Positions 15,784 to 25,233 of a stretch of DNA of 64,000 nucleotides are shown one piece after another. The first letter of the stretch is position 1. Each line of letters starts with the position of its first letter. Made by a program: the position numbers and the translations under genes. This DNA is from Nonomuraea antri (lineage in GTDB: Bacteria; Actinomycetota; Actinomycetes; Streptosporangiales; Streptosporangiaceae): positions 1 to 64,000 of the forward strand of contig NZ_JABCPZ010000013.1 in the NCBI RefSeq assembly GCF_013283785.1, given 5' to 3'. The notes beneath the pieces were generated by a model. The model searched no databases, was not told where the DNA came from, and saw only the letters and a list, made by a program, of their open reading frames with translations.

Positions 15784-16524
15784 GTGGGAGTCCTTCAGCG
15801 CTTCGAGCGAAGGCTCGAAGGCTTGGTTGAGGGGGCCTTTGCGCGGGCGTTCAAATCTGACCTTCAGCCGGTCGAGGTCGCCAGCGCGGTTCAGCGGGAG
15901 ATGGATGAGCGTGCGGCGATCGTCGCTCAGGGTCGCACGCTCGTGCCCAACGACTTCGTGGTCGAACTGTCCACGACCGACAGCGAACGGCTCGAGGTCT
16001 ACGCCGACAGCATCAGCCACGAGCTGGCCAACCTCGCCAGGGAGTACGCCAAGGAACAGGGCTACTCCTTCGTGGGACCGGTCCGGGTCCGTTTCGAGAC
16101 CGCCGGAGACCTGGCTGTGGGGCTGTTCCGCATCCGGTCCGGCGTGATTCGCGGCGCGACGGTCGAGCAGGACGAGATTCGCCAGCCGGCGAGCGACCTG
16201 CCTCCGTCCAGGCCGCACGCGTTCAACGGGCGGCCCAGGCTGCTCGTCTCCACCCAGGACGACCCGCAGGGCGACCGTTCCTACGAGCTCACCACTCCGG
16301 TGACCTTGCTCGGCAGGGGCACCGACTGCGATCTTCGTCTGGTCGATCCCGGAGTCTCGCGTCATCACGCGGAGCTGCGCGTCGAGGGCCAGCTGGTGGT
16401 CCTCGTCGATCTCGGATCGACGAACGGCACTTTCGTCAACGGCCAGCCGGTACGCAGGATCGAGCTCCAGAACGGCACGCGAGTGACGCTGGGGCGCACG
16501 ACTCTGGTGTTCCGGCGCGATTAG
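15784..16524 (+). CDS. fhaA: FhaA: DUF3662 plus FHA domain protein
   Basis: 246 aa. The N-terminal DUF3662 domain (VLQRFERRLEGLVEGAFARAFKSDLQPVEVA, about 1-115) and C-terminal FHA domain (about 160-244) with LLGRGTDCDLRLVDPGVSRHHAEL and DLGSTNGTFVNG, which bind phospho-threonine. In mycobacteria FhaA binds the MurJ pseudokinase and PknB substrates and controls peptidoglycan synthesis. GTG 15784 follows AGGAAGGGAGG; the frame's upstream start lacks one. It is the first gene of the FHA-phosphatase-division-kinase operon. The linker between domains is short compared with some homologues. Confidence 0.93.
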   Translation: MGVLQRFERRLEGLVEGAFARAFKSDLQPVEVASAVQREMDERAAIVAQGRTLVPNDFVVELSTTDSERLEVYADSISHELANLAREYAKEQGYSFVGPVRVRFETAGDLAVGLFRIRSGVIRGATVEQDEIRQPASDLPPSRPHAFNGRPRLLVSTQDDPQGDRSYELTTPVTLLGRGTDCDLRLVDPGVSRHHAELRVEGQLVVLVDLGSTNGTFVNGQPVRRIELQNGTRVTLGRTTLVFRRD

Positions 16525-16541
16525 GGGTAGACAGACGGTCC

Positions 16542-17012
16542 ATGTCCGAGCTCACGCTGCTGCTGATCCGGCTCGCCTTCCTGGCGGTGCTGTGGTTCTT
16601 CGTCATTGCCGCAGTCGGCGTGATCCGGACTGACTTGTTCGGCTCACGCACGGCACCCGCGGGCCCACGCAAAGGCGTGAAGCCCGCGAAACCGGTGGTC
16701 AAGCCCAAGAGCAAGAAGGGCGAGCCACGCCAGCTCGTTGTCACAGGTGGGCCCCTGCAGGGCACCACCATCAACCTTTCGGAGACGCCCATCACGATCG
16801 GCCGGGCGAACGACGCCACGCTGGTAGTCAGCGACGACTACGCATCCAGCCGGCATGCCCGGCTCTTTCCTCAGGACGGTCAATGGATCGTGGAAGATCT
16901 TGGGTCCACCAACGGCACGTATCTCGACCGCTCGAAAGTCACCCGCCCGACCCCGGTGCCGCTCGGTGTTCCGATCCGCGTCGGCAAGACAGTCATTGAA
17001 TTGCGCAAATGA
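16542..17012 (+). CDS. fhaB: FhaB: membrane-anchored FHA domain protein
   Basis: 156 aa. One N-terminal helix (about 3-25, LLLIRLAFLAVLWFFVIAAVGV), a Lys/Pro-rich linker (KPAKPVVKPKSKKGEP) and a C-terminal FHA domain (about 65-150) with ITIGRANDATLVVSDDYASS, SRHARL and DLGSTNGTYLD. Mycobacterial FhaB (FipA) links FtsZ/FtsQ to PknA signalling at the septum. Coupled to pstP by ATGA at 17009-17012. Confidence 0.93.
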   Translation: MSELTLLLIRLAFLAVLWFFVIAAVGVIRTDLFGSRTAPAGPRKGVKPAKPVVKPKSKKGEPRQLVVTGGPLQGTTINLSETPITIGRANDATLVVSDDYASSRHARLFPQDGQWIVEDLGSTNGTYLDRSKVTRPTPVPLGVPIRVGKTVIELRK

Positions 17013-18295
17013 CCATCGCACTCCGCTACGCCGCCCGCTCGGACGTCGGCCTCCTCCGCGAAGGAAACGAGGACTCGGCGTACGCTAGCGGCCGCCTGCT
17101 CGCCGTCGCCGACGGCATGGGCGGGCACGCACACGGCGAGGTGGCGAGTTCCGTCGCCATCGCCGCCATGGCCTCTCTGGAAGAGGCCCAACAGGGGGGT
17201 GACCTGCTCAACGCCATCGAGGCAGCGGTACGCGACGCCAATCGCAAGCTGCACGAGATGGTGGGGCGGGATCCCAGCCTCAAGGGCATGGGCACCACTC
17301 TCACGGCCATGCTCTGGAACGGCACCCAGGTAGCCCTGGTGCATGTCGGCGACTCGCGCGCCTACCTGCTCAGACGCGGGGAGCTGTACCAGATCACCCA
17401 CGACCACACCCTGGTGCAGCAGCTCGTCGACGACGGGCGCATCACGCCGGAGGAGGCGGCCACCCATCCGCAGCGCTCGATACTGCTGCGGGCACTCGAC
17501 GGCAGCGGCGAGGTCGATCCCGATCTCACGTTGCGCGAGGCGCAGATCGGCGACCGCTACCTGCTGTGTTCCGACGGCCTGTCGGGCGTGGTGAGCGCGG
17601 AGACGCTGCACGCGACGCTGACCAACATCGACGACCCTGAAGAGGTCGTCCGCCAGCTCATCGATCTGGCGAACCGAGGCGGCGGGCCCGACAACATCAC
17701 CTGCGTGCTGGCCGACGTCCTGGAGATCACCGACGGGCAGCAGGTTCCCGCCGAGGCAGCCGTGGTCGGCGCCGCGGGCATGAACCGGCTGCATCCGAGC
17801 CCCCAGGACACCTCGCCGGGGCGAGTGAGCGCGGTGACCGCACCCCAGCCGGCGATCACCGATGACGATCTCGACGAGCCGGTCGCGCAGGCGTCCAGGC
17901 GGTCGGGCAGGCGTCGTCGCGTGTGGCCCGTGCTGGTCACCGTGCTCGGCATTGGCGGCGTCGTCGTCGGCGTCGGCGCATATCTTGGATATCAGTGGAC
18001 CCAAGACCAGTACTTCGTCGGAGCTAGGGGCAACGAAGTGGTCGTGTACCAGGGAATCCAGACGGAGGTGGGGCCGTTCCAGCTCTTCAAGGTCAGCAAG
18101 GAGACGGGCAAGCCGCTATCCGGCCTGTCCACGGCCGACCAGGCCCTGATCAAGAGCGGAATCCCGGTCACCGACGTCAACGCAGGTATGACGAAAATCA
18201 ACTCGTTCAAGTTCAGCCAGGACCAGAAGCCGGCGGTCACGGCCTCCCCGACGCCGTCGGTGACTCCGACCACGACGAAGACGAAGTCGCGTTAG
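17009..18295 (+). CDS. pstP: PstP: PP2C-family Ser/Thr protein phosphatase
   Basis: 428 aa. Catalytic PP2C domain (about 5-240) with metal-binding motifs EGNEDSAY, VADGMGGHAHGEVASS, HVGDSRAYLLR, LCSDGLSGVV and GGGPDNITCVL. A juxtamembrane Arg-rich stretch, one helix (about 311-332, VWPVLVTVLGIGGVVVGVGAYLG) and an extracytoplasmic domain of about 95 residues ending in a Thr/Pro-rich tail follow. It reverses PknA/PknB phosphorylation. The stop is directly followed by the ftsW ATG (zero spacing). Confidence 0.94.
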   Translation: MTIALRYAARSDVGLLREGNEDSAYASGRLLAVADGMGGHAHGEVASSVAIAAMASLEEAQQGGDLLNAIEAAVRDANRKLHEMVGRDPSLKGMGTTLTAMLWNGTQVALVHVGDSRAYLLRRGELYQITHDHTLVQQLVDDGRITPEEAATHPQRSILLRALDGSGEVDPDLTLREAQIGDRYLLCSDGLSGVVSAETLHATLTNIDDPEEVVRQLIDLANRGGGPDNITCVLADVLEITDGQQVPAEAAVVGAAGMNRLHPSPQDTSPGRVSAVTAPQPAITDDDLDEPVAQASRRSGRRRRVWPVLVTVLGIGGVVVGVGAYLGYQWTQDQYFVGARGNEVVVYQGIQTEVGPFQLFKVSKETGKPLSGLSTADQALIKSGIPVTDVNAGMTKINSFKFSQDQKPAVTASPTPSVTPTTTKTKSR

Positions 18296-19714
18296 ATGAG
18301 CGAAGTGGCGGCGACCCCCGTCCCCATGCCCGCCAAGCGCCGTGGGGCCCAGCTCGTCATGCTCGCCTTCGCGGTGCTGATCGTCATGCTGGCCTACGCG
18401 AACGTGGGGCTGGCGGTCGACGGTCAGGTGCCCGCGGGCATGCTGACGTACGGACTGGGGCTCGGCGGCCTGATGCTGGCCGCCTACCTGGTGCTCGCCA
18501 AGTTCGCCCCGTGGGCCGACCCGCTGATCCTGCCGCTGGTGACGCTGATCAACGGCCTCGGCCTGGTGATGATCTACCGGCTGGAGGTCGCCGACCAGGC
18601 CGGCGCGTCCGCGGCCAGCCAGATCATGTGGACGGCCGTCGGCGTCGTCATGTTCGCCGCGACCCTGATCGTGCTGCGCGACCACCGCATGCTGCAGCGG
18701 CTCACCTACACCGCGGGCGCGGTCGGCCTGGTGCTGCTCGCGCTGCCGGCGTTACTGCCGGCCAGCCTGAGCGAGGTGCAGGGCGCCAAGATCTGGATCA
18801 GGATCGGCGGCTTCTCCATCCAGCCGGGCGAGTTCGCCAAGCTGGCGCTGGTGGTCTTCTTCGCCGGCTACCTGGTGGCCAAGCGCGACGTCCTGGCCCT
18901 GGCCGGGCGTCGGCTGCTGTTCATCGACCTGCCCAGGGCCCGCGACCTCGGCCCGGTCCTGGTGACGTGGGTGGTCAGCCTGGGCGTGCTGGTCTTCGAG
19001 AAGGACCTGGGCACCTCGCTGCTGCTGTTCGGCACGTTCATCGCGATGCTCTACATCGCCACGCAGCGCACCTCGTGGGTGCTGATCGGCATCCTGCTGT
19101 TCGTGGGCGGCGCGTTCGTCGCCGGGCAGCTGTTCGGCCACGTCGAGGCCCGTTTCGACGCCTGGCTCGACCCGCGTAACGACGTCTATTTCGGCAACGC
19201 CGACGTCTGCCAGACGAACCCGCCGAGCGACCCCATGTGCGGCAAGAGCTACCAGATCATGCAGAGCCTGTACGGGCTCGGCGCGGGTGGCATCCTCGGC
19301 ACCGGCCTGGGCAAGGGCAACCCGGACGAGATCCCGCTGGCCTTCTCCGACTTCATCTTCGCCGCCACCGGCGAGGAGCTGGGCCTGACCGGCCTGATGG
19401 CGCTGCTGCTGATGTACGCGCTGCTGGTCGAGCGCGGGCTGCGCACCTCGCTGGCGGCCCGCGAGCCGTTCTCCAAGCTGCTGACGGGTGGCCTGTCGTT
19501 CCTGCTGGCCTGGCAGGTGTTCATCATCGTCGGCGGCGTGACGAACCTCATTCCCCTGACCGGTCTGGTCACCCCGTTCATGTCACAGGGCGGCTCGGCG
19601 CTGCTGGCTAACTGGATTCTTATCGCGCTGTTGGTACGAACGTCGGACGCGGCACGGCGGCCTCCGCCCCAGGCGATCCAGAACGAAGGACTGACGCAGG
19701 TGTTCCAGCGATGA
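18296..19714 (+). CDS. FtsW/RodA/SpoVE-family SEDS glycosyltransferase
   Basis: 472 aa, ten or more membrane helices. SEDS signatures: IQPGEFAKLALVVFFAGYL, EKDLGTSLLLFGTF, the long extracellular loop with ARFDAWLDP and the C-terminal NLIPLTGLVTPFMSQGGSAL. SEDS proteins polymerise lipid II glycan with a partner class B PBP, which is encoded next (ATGA overlap). In M. tuberculosis the gene at this position is called rodA; the shape-versus-division role in this organism cannot be decided from sequence. An N-terminal cytoplasmic tail (VAATPVPMPAKRRG) precedes the first helix. Confidence 0.93.
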   Translation: MSEVAATPVPMPAKRRGAQLVMLAFAVLIVMLAYANVGLAVDGQVPAGMLTYGLGLGGLMLAAYLVLAKFAPWADPLILPLVTLINGLGLVMIYRLEVADQAGASAASQIMWTAVGVVMFAATLIVLRDHRMLQRLTYTAGAVGLVLLALPALLPASLSEVQGAKIWIRIGGFSIQPGEFAKLALVVFFAGYLVAKRDVLALAGRRLLFIDLPRARDLGPVLVTWVVSLGVLVFEKDLGTSLLLFGTFIAMLYIATQRTSWVLIGILLFVGGAFVAGQLFGHVEARFDAWLDPRNDVYFGNADVCQTNPPSDPMCGKSYQIMQSLYGLGAGGILGTGLGKGNPDEIPLAFSDFIFAATGEELGLTGLMALLLMYALLVERGLRTSLAAREPFSKLLTGGLSFLLAWQVFIIVGGVTNLIPLTGLVTPFMSQGGSALLANWILIALLVRTSDAARRPPPQAIQNEGLTQVFQR

Positions 19715-21171
19715 ACAGCACACTCAAGCGCGCGGCCGTGGCCTGTCTGACCTTGTTCGCGCTCCTGATGATCAACGTGAACGTCCTGCAGGCCGTGAAC
19801 GCCGACAAGTACCGCGAAGACCCCCGCAACCGGCGCAACTACTTCGACCGCTACGCCGTGGAGCGCGGGCGCATCACGGCCGGCGGGAAGATCATCGCGG
19901 AGTCGGTGGAGACCAAGGACCCCAAGTTCAAGTTCGTCAGGAAGTACCACGACGGCCGGCTGTACGCGCACGTCACCGGCTTCTTCTCGCCTGAGAGCGC
20001 CTCCCAGATCGAGGGCGCCAAGAACAAGCTGCTCGACGGCTCCAGCCCCGACCTGCTGCTGCGCCGGAGCATCGACCTGTTCACCGGCGAGCCGACCAGG
20101 GGCGCGAACGTCGAGGTCACGATCAACCCCAAGGTGCAGAAGGCGGCCTACGACGCGCTGCGCGGCAGCGGCAAGCGCGGCGCGGTGGTCGCGCTCGAAC
20201 CGAAGACCGGGGCGATCCTGGCCATGGTCTCGCTGCCCACCTACGACCCGGCCGAGATCTCGGTCACCGACAAGGGCAAGGCGTTCGGCCGTTACGACGA
20301 GCTGGCGGCCGACAAGAGCCAGCCGCTGCTCAACCGCAACATCGACCGCACCTACCCGCCGGGGTCGACGTACAAGGTGGTGACGGCGGCGGCGTTCCTC
20401 GAGGACGACTCCTCGCGCGGCCCCGACACGGTCGTGCCGGCGCCGCAGCGGCTCCCGCTGCCCAACACGAACATCAGCCTGCCCAACTACGGCGGCGCGG
20501 CCTGCGGCGCCGGCCAGGTGCCGCTGATCTTCGCGCTGGAGAGGTCCTGCAACACGCCTTTCGGCCAGATCGGCATGGATCTCGGCTACGACAAGATGCA
20601 GGACCAGATGGCCAGGTTCGGCTCGGCCGAGCCGTTCAGCATCCCGATGCCGGTGGCCCAGAGCAACATCGGCCCGCGCGAGGACGCGGCCGCGCTGGCC
20701 AAGACCGCCATCGGGCAGCAGAGCAACCAGATGACGCCGATGCAGATGGCCATGATCGCGGCCGGCATCGCCAACAACGGCGTGGTCATGAAGCCGTACC
20801 TGGTGAACAAGGTCAGTGACGCCAAGGGCGACACCATCGAGGAGGCCGACAGGGAAGAGCTGTCGGAAGCGGTGAGTTCCGAGACGGCGGGCAAGTTGCG
20901 CGAGATGATGGTGAGCGTCGTACAGAACGGCACCGCCAACCGGGCGCAGATCCCAGGCGTCCAAGTAGCGGGGAAGACGGGCACTGCGGAGACTTCCAAC
21001 GGCCAGCCGCCGCACGCCTGGTTCATCTCGTTCGCGCCTGCGGAGAACCCGCAGGTGGCGCTGGCGGTGCTGGTGGAGTCCGGCGCCGCGAACGTCGGCG
21101 CGGAGGCGACGGGCGGCGGAACCGCTGCCCCGATCGCGAAAGCCGTGATGGAGGCGGTGCTGAACAAGTGA
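19711..21171 (+). CDS. pbpA: PbpA: class B penicillin-binding protein (transpeptidase)
   Basis: 486 aa. An N-terminal membrane anchor (about 6-28) is followed by a dimerisation region and a transpeptidase domain (about 160-480) with SxxK in PPGSTYKVV, SxN in ERSCNTPFG and KTG in VAGKTGTAET. It cross-links the glycan made by the coupled SEDS protein. Coupled at ATGA 19711-19714. In mycobacteria PbpA is phosphorylated by PknB. Confidence 0.94.
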   Translation: MNSTLKRAAVACLTLFALLMINVNVLQAVNADKYREDPRNRRNYFDRYAVERGRITAGGKIIAESVETKDPKFKFVRKYHDGRLYAHVTGFFSPESASQIEGAKNKLLDGSSPDLLLRRSIDLFTGEPTRGANVEVTINPKVQKAAYDALRGSGKRGAVVALEPKTGAILAMVSLPTYDPAEISVTDKGKAFGRYDELAADKSQPLLNRNIDRTYPPGSTYKVVTAAAFLEDDSSRGPDTVVPAPQRLPLPNTNISLPNYGGAACGAGQVPLIFALERSCNTPFGQIGMDLGYDKMQDQMARFGSAEPFSIPMPVAQSNIGPREDAAALAKTAIGQQSNQMTPMQMAMIAAGIANNGVVMKPYLVNKVSDAKGDTIEEADREELSEAVSSETAGKLREMMVSVVQNGTANRAQIPGVQVAGKTGTAETSNGQPPHAWFISFAPAENPQVALAVLVESGAANVGAEATGGGTAAPIAKAVMEAVLNK

Positions 21172-21206
21172 TGGGACTTTGGTGCTAGACGGTAACGTGC
21201 TGGGTC

Positions 21207-22586
21207 ATGCGGCTCGGTAACCGCTACCTGTTGCTCTCCCGGATCGCCGCGGGCGGTATGGGGGAGGTCTGGCGTGCCCGAGACGAGCTGCTCGGCCGCG
21301 AGGTCGCGGTCAAGGTGCTGCGCAGCCACATCTACGCCGACCCCCAGTTCCGCGGCCGCTTCCGCAACGAGGCCCGCATCACCGCCGCGCTGACCGACTC
21401 CGGCATCGCCCAGATCTACGACTACGGCGAGCAGGGCGGCGTGGCCTACCTGGTGATGGAGCTGGTGCACGGCGAGCCGCTGTCGGCCATCCTGGCGCGC
21501 AACGGCAGCCTGGGCCCCGAGGTGGCGCTCGACGTGGTGCACCAGACGGCCAGGGCGCTGCACGCGGCCCACACCTCCGCGGTGGTGCACCGCGACATCA
21601 AGCCGGGCAACCTGCTGGTCACGCCGGAAGGCACGATCAAGGTCACCGACTTCGGCATCGCCCGCGCGCTGGAGGCGGCGCCGGTGACCCAGACCGGCAC
21701 GGTGCTGGGCACGGCCCAGTACGTCAGCCCCGAGCAGGCGCAGGGGCTGACGCTGACCCCGGCGACCGACATCTACTCGCTGGGCGTGGTGGCCTACGAA
21801 TGCCTGTCGGGGCGCACGCCGTTCCGCGGCGACAGCCAGGTGGCCATCGCGCTGCGGCATCTCAACGAGCCGCCGCCGCCGCTCGGCGTCGACGTGCCCG
21901 CGCCGGTGCGCGAACTGGTCATGTCGATGCTGGCCAAGGAGGTGGAGCAGCGTCCCGCGACCGCGCTGGAGGTGGCGGACCGGGCGTACGTGCTGCGCGA
22001 GTCGCTGGCCGGGGCCGAGCACGTGCCGTACGAGCTGTACATGCTCACCGACCCGGCCGGCCATCGGGTGCGCGAGCCCGCGCAGGAGCCCGAGGACGTA
22101 CGGACGACCGGCCCGCTGGCCGATCAGCCGCTCGGCCCGCCGACCAGGCGGCAGCCCGCGCAGAGCGTACCCGGGCGGCGCAGGGGCGCCAGGACGCTGG
22201 CGCTGGTCGCCTCGGCCGGATGCGCGGCCGCGGTCGGGCTGAGCGCCATCACGTTCGCCAACCAGACGCCCAACACCCCCGCGCCACTGCCCGACATCGC
22301 CGAGCCCACGCTGACGCTGCCGCTGCCCTCCCCCGATCAGCAGCGGCCGACGCGGACCAAGCCACACACGCGGCGACCCCCGGTGGTTCCGGTGAAGTCG
22401 AAGCGGCCGGTACCCTCGCGGTCGGCTACGGTAAGCAAGTCGGCAACTCCTACCAAGAAGCCAACACCGACCACCCGTACCCCGACTCCCACACCCACCC
22501 CAACGCCCACCAGTACACCGACAACTCCGACACCAACCGCCTCGCCCGATCCGGGGGAAACCATCCCGATGAAGGAGGAGACGTGA
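21207..22586 (+). CDS. pknA: PknA: membrane Ser/Thr protein kinase
   Basis: 459 aa. Hanks-type kinase domain (about 5-265): G-loop IAAGGMGEVWRA, lysine in VAVKVL, VVHRDIKPGNLL catalytic loop, DFGIA, activation segment TGTVLGTAQYVSPEQAQG. One helix (about 334-352) precedes a Pro/Thr/Lys-rich extracytoplasmic tail without PASTA repeats. It follows pbpA by 35 bases; TAACGT eight bases before the ATG could give an internal promoter. The tail has a run of Pro-Thr dipeptides encoded by low-complexity CCCAC/CACC repeats at 22440-22540. Confidence 0.93.
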   Translation: MRLGNRYLLLSRIAAGGMGEVWRARDELLGREVAVKVLRSHIYADPQFRGRFRNEARITAALTDSGIAQIYDYGEQGGVAYLVMELVHGEPLSAILARNGSLGPEVALDVVHQTARALHAAHTSAVVHRDIKPGNLLVTPEGTIKVTDFGIARALEAAPVTQTGTVLGTAQYVSPEQAQGLTLTPATDIYSLGVVAYECLSGRTPFRGDSQVAIALRHLNEPPPPLGVDVPAPVRELVMSMLAKEVEQRPATALEVADRAYVLRESLAGAEHVPYELYMLTDPAGHRVREPAQEPEDVRTTGPLADQPLGPPTRRQPAQSVPGRRRGARTLALVASAGCAAAVGLSAITFANQTPNTPAPLPDIAEPTLTLPLPSPDQQRPTRTKPHTRRPPVVPVKSKRPVPSRSATVSKSATPTKKPTPTTRTPTPTPTPTPTSTPTTPTPTASPDPGETIPMKEET

Positions 22587-22660
22587 TGCGTCACGGGGTC
22601 GATGATGGACACCGGCGGCCCCCCGAGCAGGCCGGTACCCAAGATGAACGGTAAGGGACA

Positions 22661-24523
22661 GTGCAGGAAATGACTCAGCCTCGGCTACTCGGAGGTCGTT
22701 ACGAGCTCGACGGTGTCGTCGGGCGCGGCGGCATGGCCGAGGTGTATCGTGCCCGAGACATCCGGCTGGACCGCGTTGTCGCGATCAAGACCCTTCGGTC
22801 GGATCTGGCGCGAGACCACACCTTCCAGGCCCGTTTCCGCCGTGAGGCCCAGTCGGCCGCCTCGCTGAACCACCCGGCCGTCGTGGCGGTCTACGACACC
22901 GGCGAGGACGTCACCGACGGCACCCCCGTGCCGTACATCGTGATGGAGTACGTCGACGGCAGGACGCTGCGCGACCTGCTGCGTCAGGACCGGCGGTTGC
23001 TGCCCGAGCGCGCGACCGAGCTGGTCGACGGCATCCTGCGGGCGCTCGACTACAGTCACCGCGGCGGCATCGTGCACCGCGACATCAAGCCGGCCAACGT
23101 GATGATCACCCGGGCCGGCGACGTCAAGGTGATGGACTTCGGCATCGCCAGGGCGATGGCCGACTCGGCCGCCACGATGACCCAGACCGCGCAGGTGATA
23201 GGGACCGCCCAGTACCTGTCGCCCGAGCAGGCGCGGGGCGAGCGGGTCGACGCGCGCAGCGACATCTACTCCACCGGGTGCGTGCTGTACGAGCTGCTCA
23301 CCGGCCAGCCGCCGTTCACCGGCGACTCCCCCGTCGCGATCGCCTACCAGCACGTGCGCGAGGAGCCGATCCCGCCGTCGCAGATCGATCCGGAGATCCC
23401 CCAGTGGGCCGACGCGATCGTGCTCAAGGCGATGGCCAAGGACCCGGCGCACCGCTACCAGAGCGCGAGCGAGATGCGGGCCGACATCCAGCGGGCGATG
23501 TCCGGCATGCCGGTCGACGCCCAGACGATGGCGATGACCGGCAACTACGGTCAGGGCACCCGCATGATGACCACCACGCAGGCGGCTCAGGGTCCGGCCA
23601 CGCAGCGCACCACCGCGGTCCCCCCGTACGAGTACGGCGACACCGAGCACGGCGGCCGCGGCGGCCGGCGGCGGGCGTCGGGCGGCGGTGGCAACGCGGT
23701 CAAGACGGCCCTGTGGATCATCATCCCGCTGCTGATCATCGGTGCGTTCATCACGGTGGGCTACGTGGTGTTCGGCTCGAAGGACACCCCGACGGACACG
23801 CAGATCACGATCCCCGGGCTGGTCAGCCAGAAGAAAGAGGCGGCCGAGAGCACGCTCACCGAGCTGGGGCTGAAGCCCAAGGTGGTCGAGGAGTTCAGCC
23901 AGGACCTGCAGAAGGGCCTGGTCATCAAGACCGACCCGCAGGAAGGCAGCAAGGTCGACAAGGGTACGGAAGTCACCCTGGTCGTCTCCAAGGGCATCGA
24001 GAAGACGACCGTGCCGGAAGGCCTGATCGGTCTCACCCCCGACGAGGCCAACCAGATCCTCCAGCAGGCCGGGTTGCGCGGCACGGTCAAGACCAAGGTC
24101 TCCAGCAAGGCGCAAGGCAAGATCCTCGACACCAAGCCGCGGGCCGGCGAGGAGATCGAGAAGGAGGGCGTGGTCACCCTCTACGTGCCGAAGGAGCAGG
24201 CCGAGGTCCCGGGCGTGATCGGGCTCACCGAGGCAGACGCGCGCAAGCTGATCGAGGACGCCGGCTTCAAGGTGCGGGTGGTCCCGCAGCCGAGCAACGA
24301 GGCGGCCGAGGGCACGGTCATCCAGCAGAACCCGGCGGAGGGCAAGCCGCTCCCGCCGAACACCACGATCACGATCGTGGTCTCCTCGGGCCCTGACATC
24401 CCGACGCCGACCGACCAGCCGACGGACGACTTCCCGACCGACGACGTGCCGACCGACGACGTGCCGACGGAGGACGTGCCGACCGAGGACGAGCCGATCG
24501 GCGACGGCGGGCTCAACGGCTAG
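22661..24523 (+). CDS. pknB: PknB: PASTA-domain Ser/Thr protein kinase
   Basis: 620 aa. Kinase domain (about 10-275) with VGRGGMAEVYRA, VAIKTLR, IVHRDIKPANVM, DFGIA and VIGTAQYLSPEQARG. One helix (about 348-371, TALWIIIPLLIIGAFITVGY) is followed by three PASTA repeats (about 375-440, 443-507, 509-575) that bind muropeptides or lipid II, and an acidic Thr/Asp/Pro tail. Three PASTA repeats is one fewer than the four in mycobacterial PknB. GTG 22661 follows AAGGGA; ATG 22670 is an alternative. It is the last gene of the cluster, followed by two terminators. Confidence 0.94.
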   Translation: MQEMTQPRLLGGRYELDGVVGRGGMAEVYRARDIRLDRVVAIKTLRSDLARDHTFQARFRREAQSAASLNHPAVVAVYDTGEDVTDGTPVPYIVMEYVDGRTLRDLLRQDRRLLPERATELVDGILRALDYSHRGGIVHRDIKPANVMITRAGDVKVMDFGIARAMADSAATMTQTAQVIGTAQYLSPEQARGERVDARSDIYSTGCVLYELLTGQPPFTGDSPVAIAYQHVREEPIPPSQIDPEIPQWADAIVLKAMAKDPAHRYQSASEMRADIQRAMSGMPVDAQTMAMTGNYGQGTRMMTTTQAAQGPATQRTTAVPPYEYGDTEHGGRGGRRRASGGGGNAVKTALWIIIPLLIIGAFITVGYVVFGSKDTPTDTQITIPGLVSQKKEAAESTLTELGLKPKVVEEFSQDLQKGLVIKTDPQEGSKVDKGTEVTLVVSKGIEKTTVPEGLIGLTPDEANQILQQAGLRGTVKTKVSSKAQGKILDTKPRAGEEIEKEGVVTLYVPKEQAEVPGVIGLTEADARKLIEDAGFKVRVVPQPSNEAAEGTVIQQNPAEGKPLPPNTTITIVVSSGPDIPTPTDQPTDDFPTDDVPTDDVPTEDVPTEDEPIGDGGLNG

Positions 24524-24540
24524 CCGCGCCGGAACGCGAA

Positions 24541-24576
24541 CAGGGCCGCCCATCCCATCGGGGGTGGGCGGCCCTG
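24541..24576. terminator. Bidirectional terminator between pknB and trpG-like gene
   Basis: CAGGGCCGCCCA pairs with TGGGCGGCCCTG, twelve perfect pairs, with further partial pairing inside the loop. It sits 18 bases after the pknB stop between two convergent genes. Confidence 0.7.
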
Positions 24577-24596
24577 CCGCGTCTCAGAAAGGAACG

Positions 24597-24624
24597 CCCC
24601 CGCCGCTCGGGGGCAACGGCGGGG
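24597..24624. terminator. Second hairpin between convergent genes
   Basis: CCCCGCCG, 12-base loop, CGGCGGGG: eight perfect pairs. No U-tract; probably supports the preceding bidirectional terminator for the leftward transcript. Confidence 0.45.
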
Positions 24625-24660
24625 ACGCTCATTAGGTAGTCGCTCTGTGCGAGAGGTGTG

Positions 24661-25233
24661 TTACACGATCGCGCGCAGCCAGTTCGCCAGCAGCCGGTGC
24701 CCGTGCTCCGACAACACGGACTCGGGGTGGAACTGCACGCCCTCGATCGGCGCGGTGCGGTGCCGCAGGCCCATGATGACGCCGTCGTCGGAGCGCGCGG
24801 TGACCTCCAGCACGTCGGGGACGGTCTCGGGGAGCACCGCCAGCGAGTGGTAGCGGGTCATCAGCACCGGCGAGGGCAGCGACTCGAACACGCCCTTGCC
24901 GTCGTGGGTGATGGCGCTGGTCTTGCCGTGGAACAGCTCGGGGGCGCGTGACACGGTCGCGCCGTAGGCCAGGCCGATGGCCTGGTGGCCCAGGCAGACG
25001 CCGAGCAGCGGCCGGCCCTGCTCGGCCGCCGCGTGCACGAGGGGGACGCTCACGCCGGACGCCTCGGGCGTGCCCGGGCCCGGGCTGATCAGCACGCCGT
25101 CGAAGCCCTCGGCGTCCTCGGCCCTGACGCAGTCGCGCGGGCGCACGTCGCACGTGGCGCCCAGCTCACGCAGGTACTGGACGATGGTGTGGACGAAACT
25201 GTCGTGGTTGTCGACGACCAGGACACGGGTCAT
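24661..25233 (-). CDS. TrpG/PabA-type glutamine amidotransferase
   Basis: 190 aa class I glutaminase subunit: VLVVDNHDSFVHTI start, ISPGPGTPEASG oxyanion region, nucleophile Cys in LLGVCLGHQAIG and the catalytic His-Glu in VQFHPESVLSEHG. It supplies ammonia for anthranilate or aminodeoxychorismate synthase. No large TrpE/PabB subunit is nearby, so which pathway it serves is open; the same orphan gene (trpG, Rv0013) sits beside pknB in mycobacteria. Its ATG overlaps the stop of a 52-codon membrane-protein gene. Confidence 0.92.
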   Translation of the reverse strand: MTRVLVVDNHDSFVHTIVQYLRELGATCDVRPRDCVRAEDAEGFDGVLISPGPGTPEASGVSVPLVHAAAEQGRPLLGVCLGHQAIGLAYGATVSRAPELFHGKTSAITHDGKGVFESLPSPVLMTRYHSLAVLPETVPDVLEVTARSDDGVIMGLRHRTAPIEGVQFHPESVLSEHGHRLLANWLRAIV

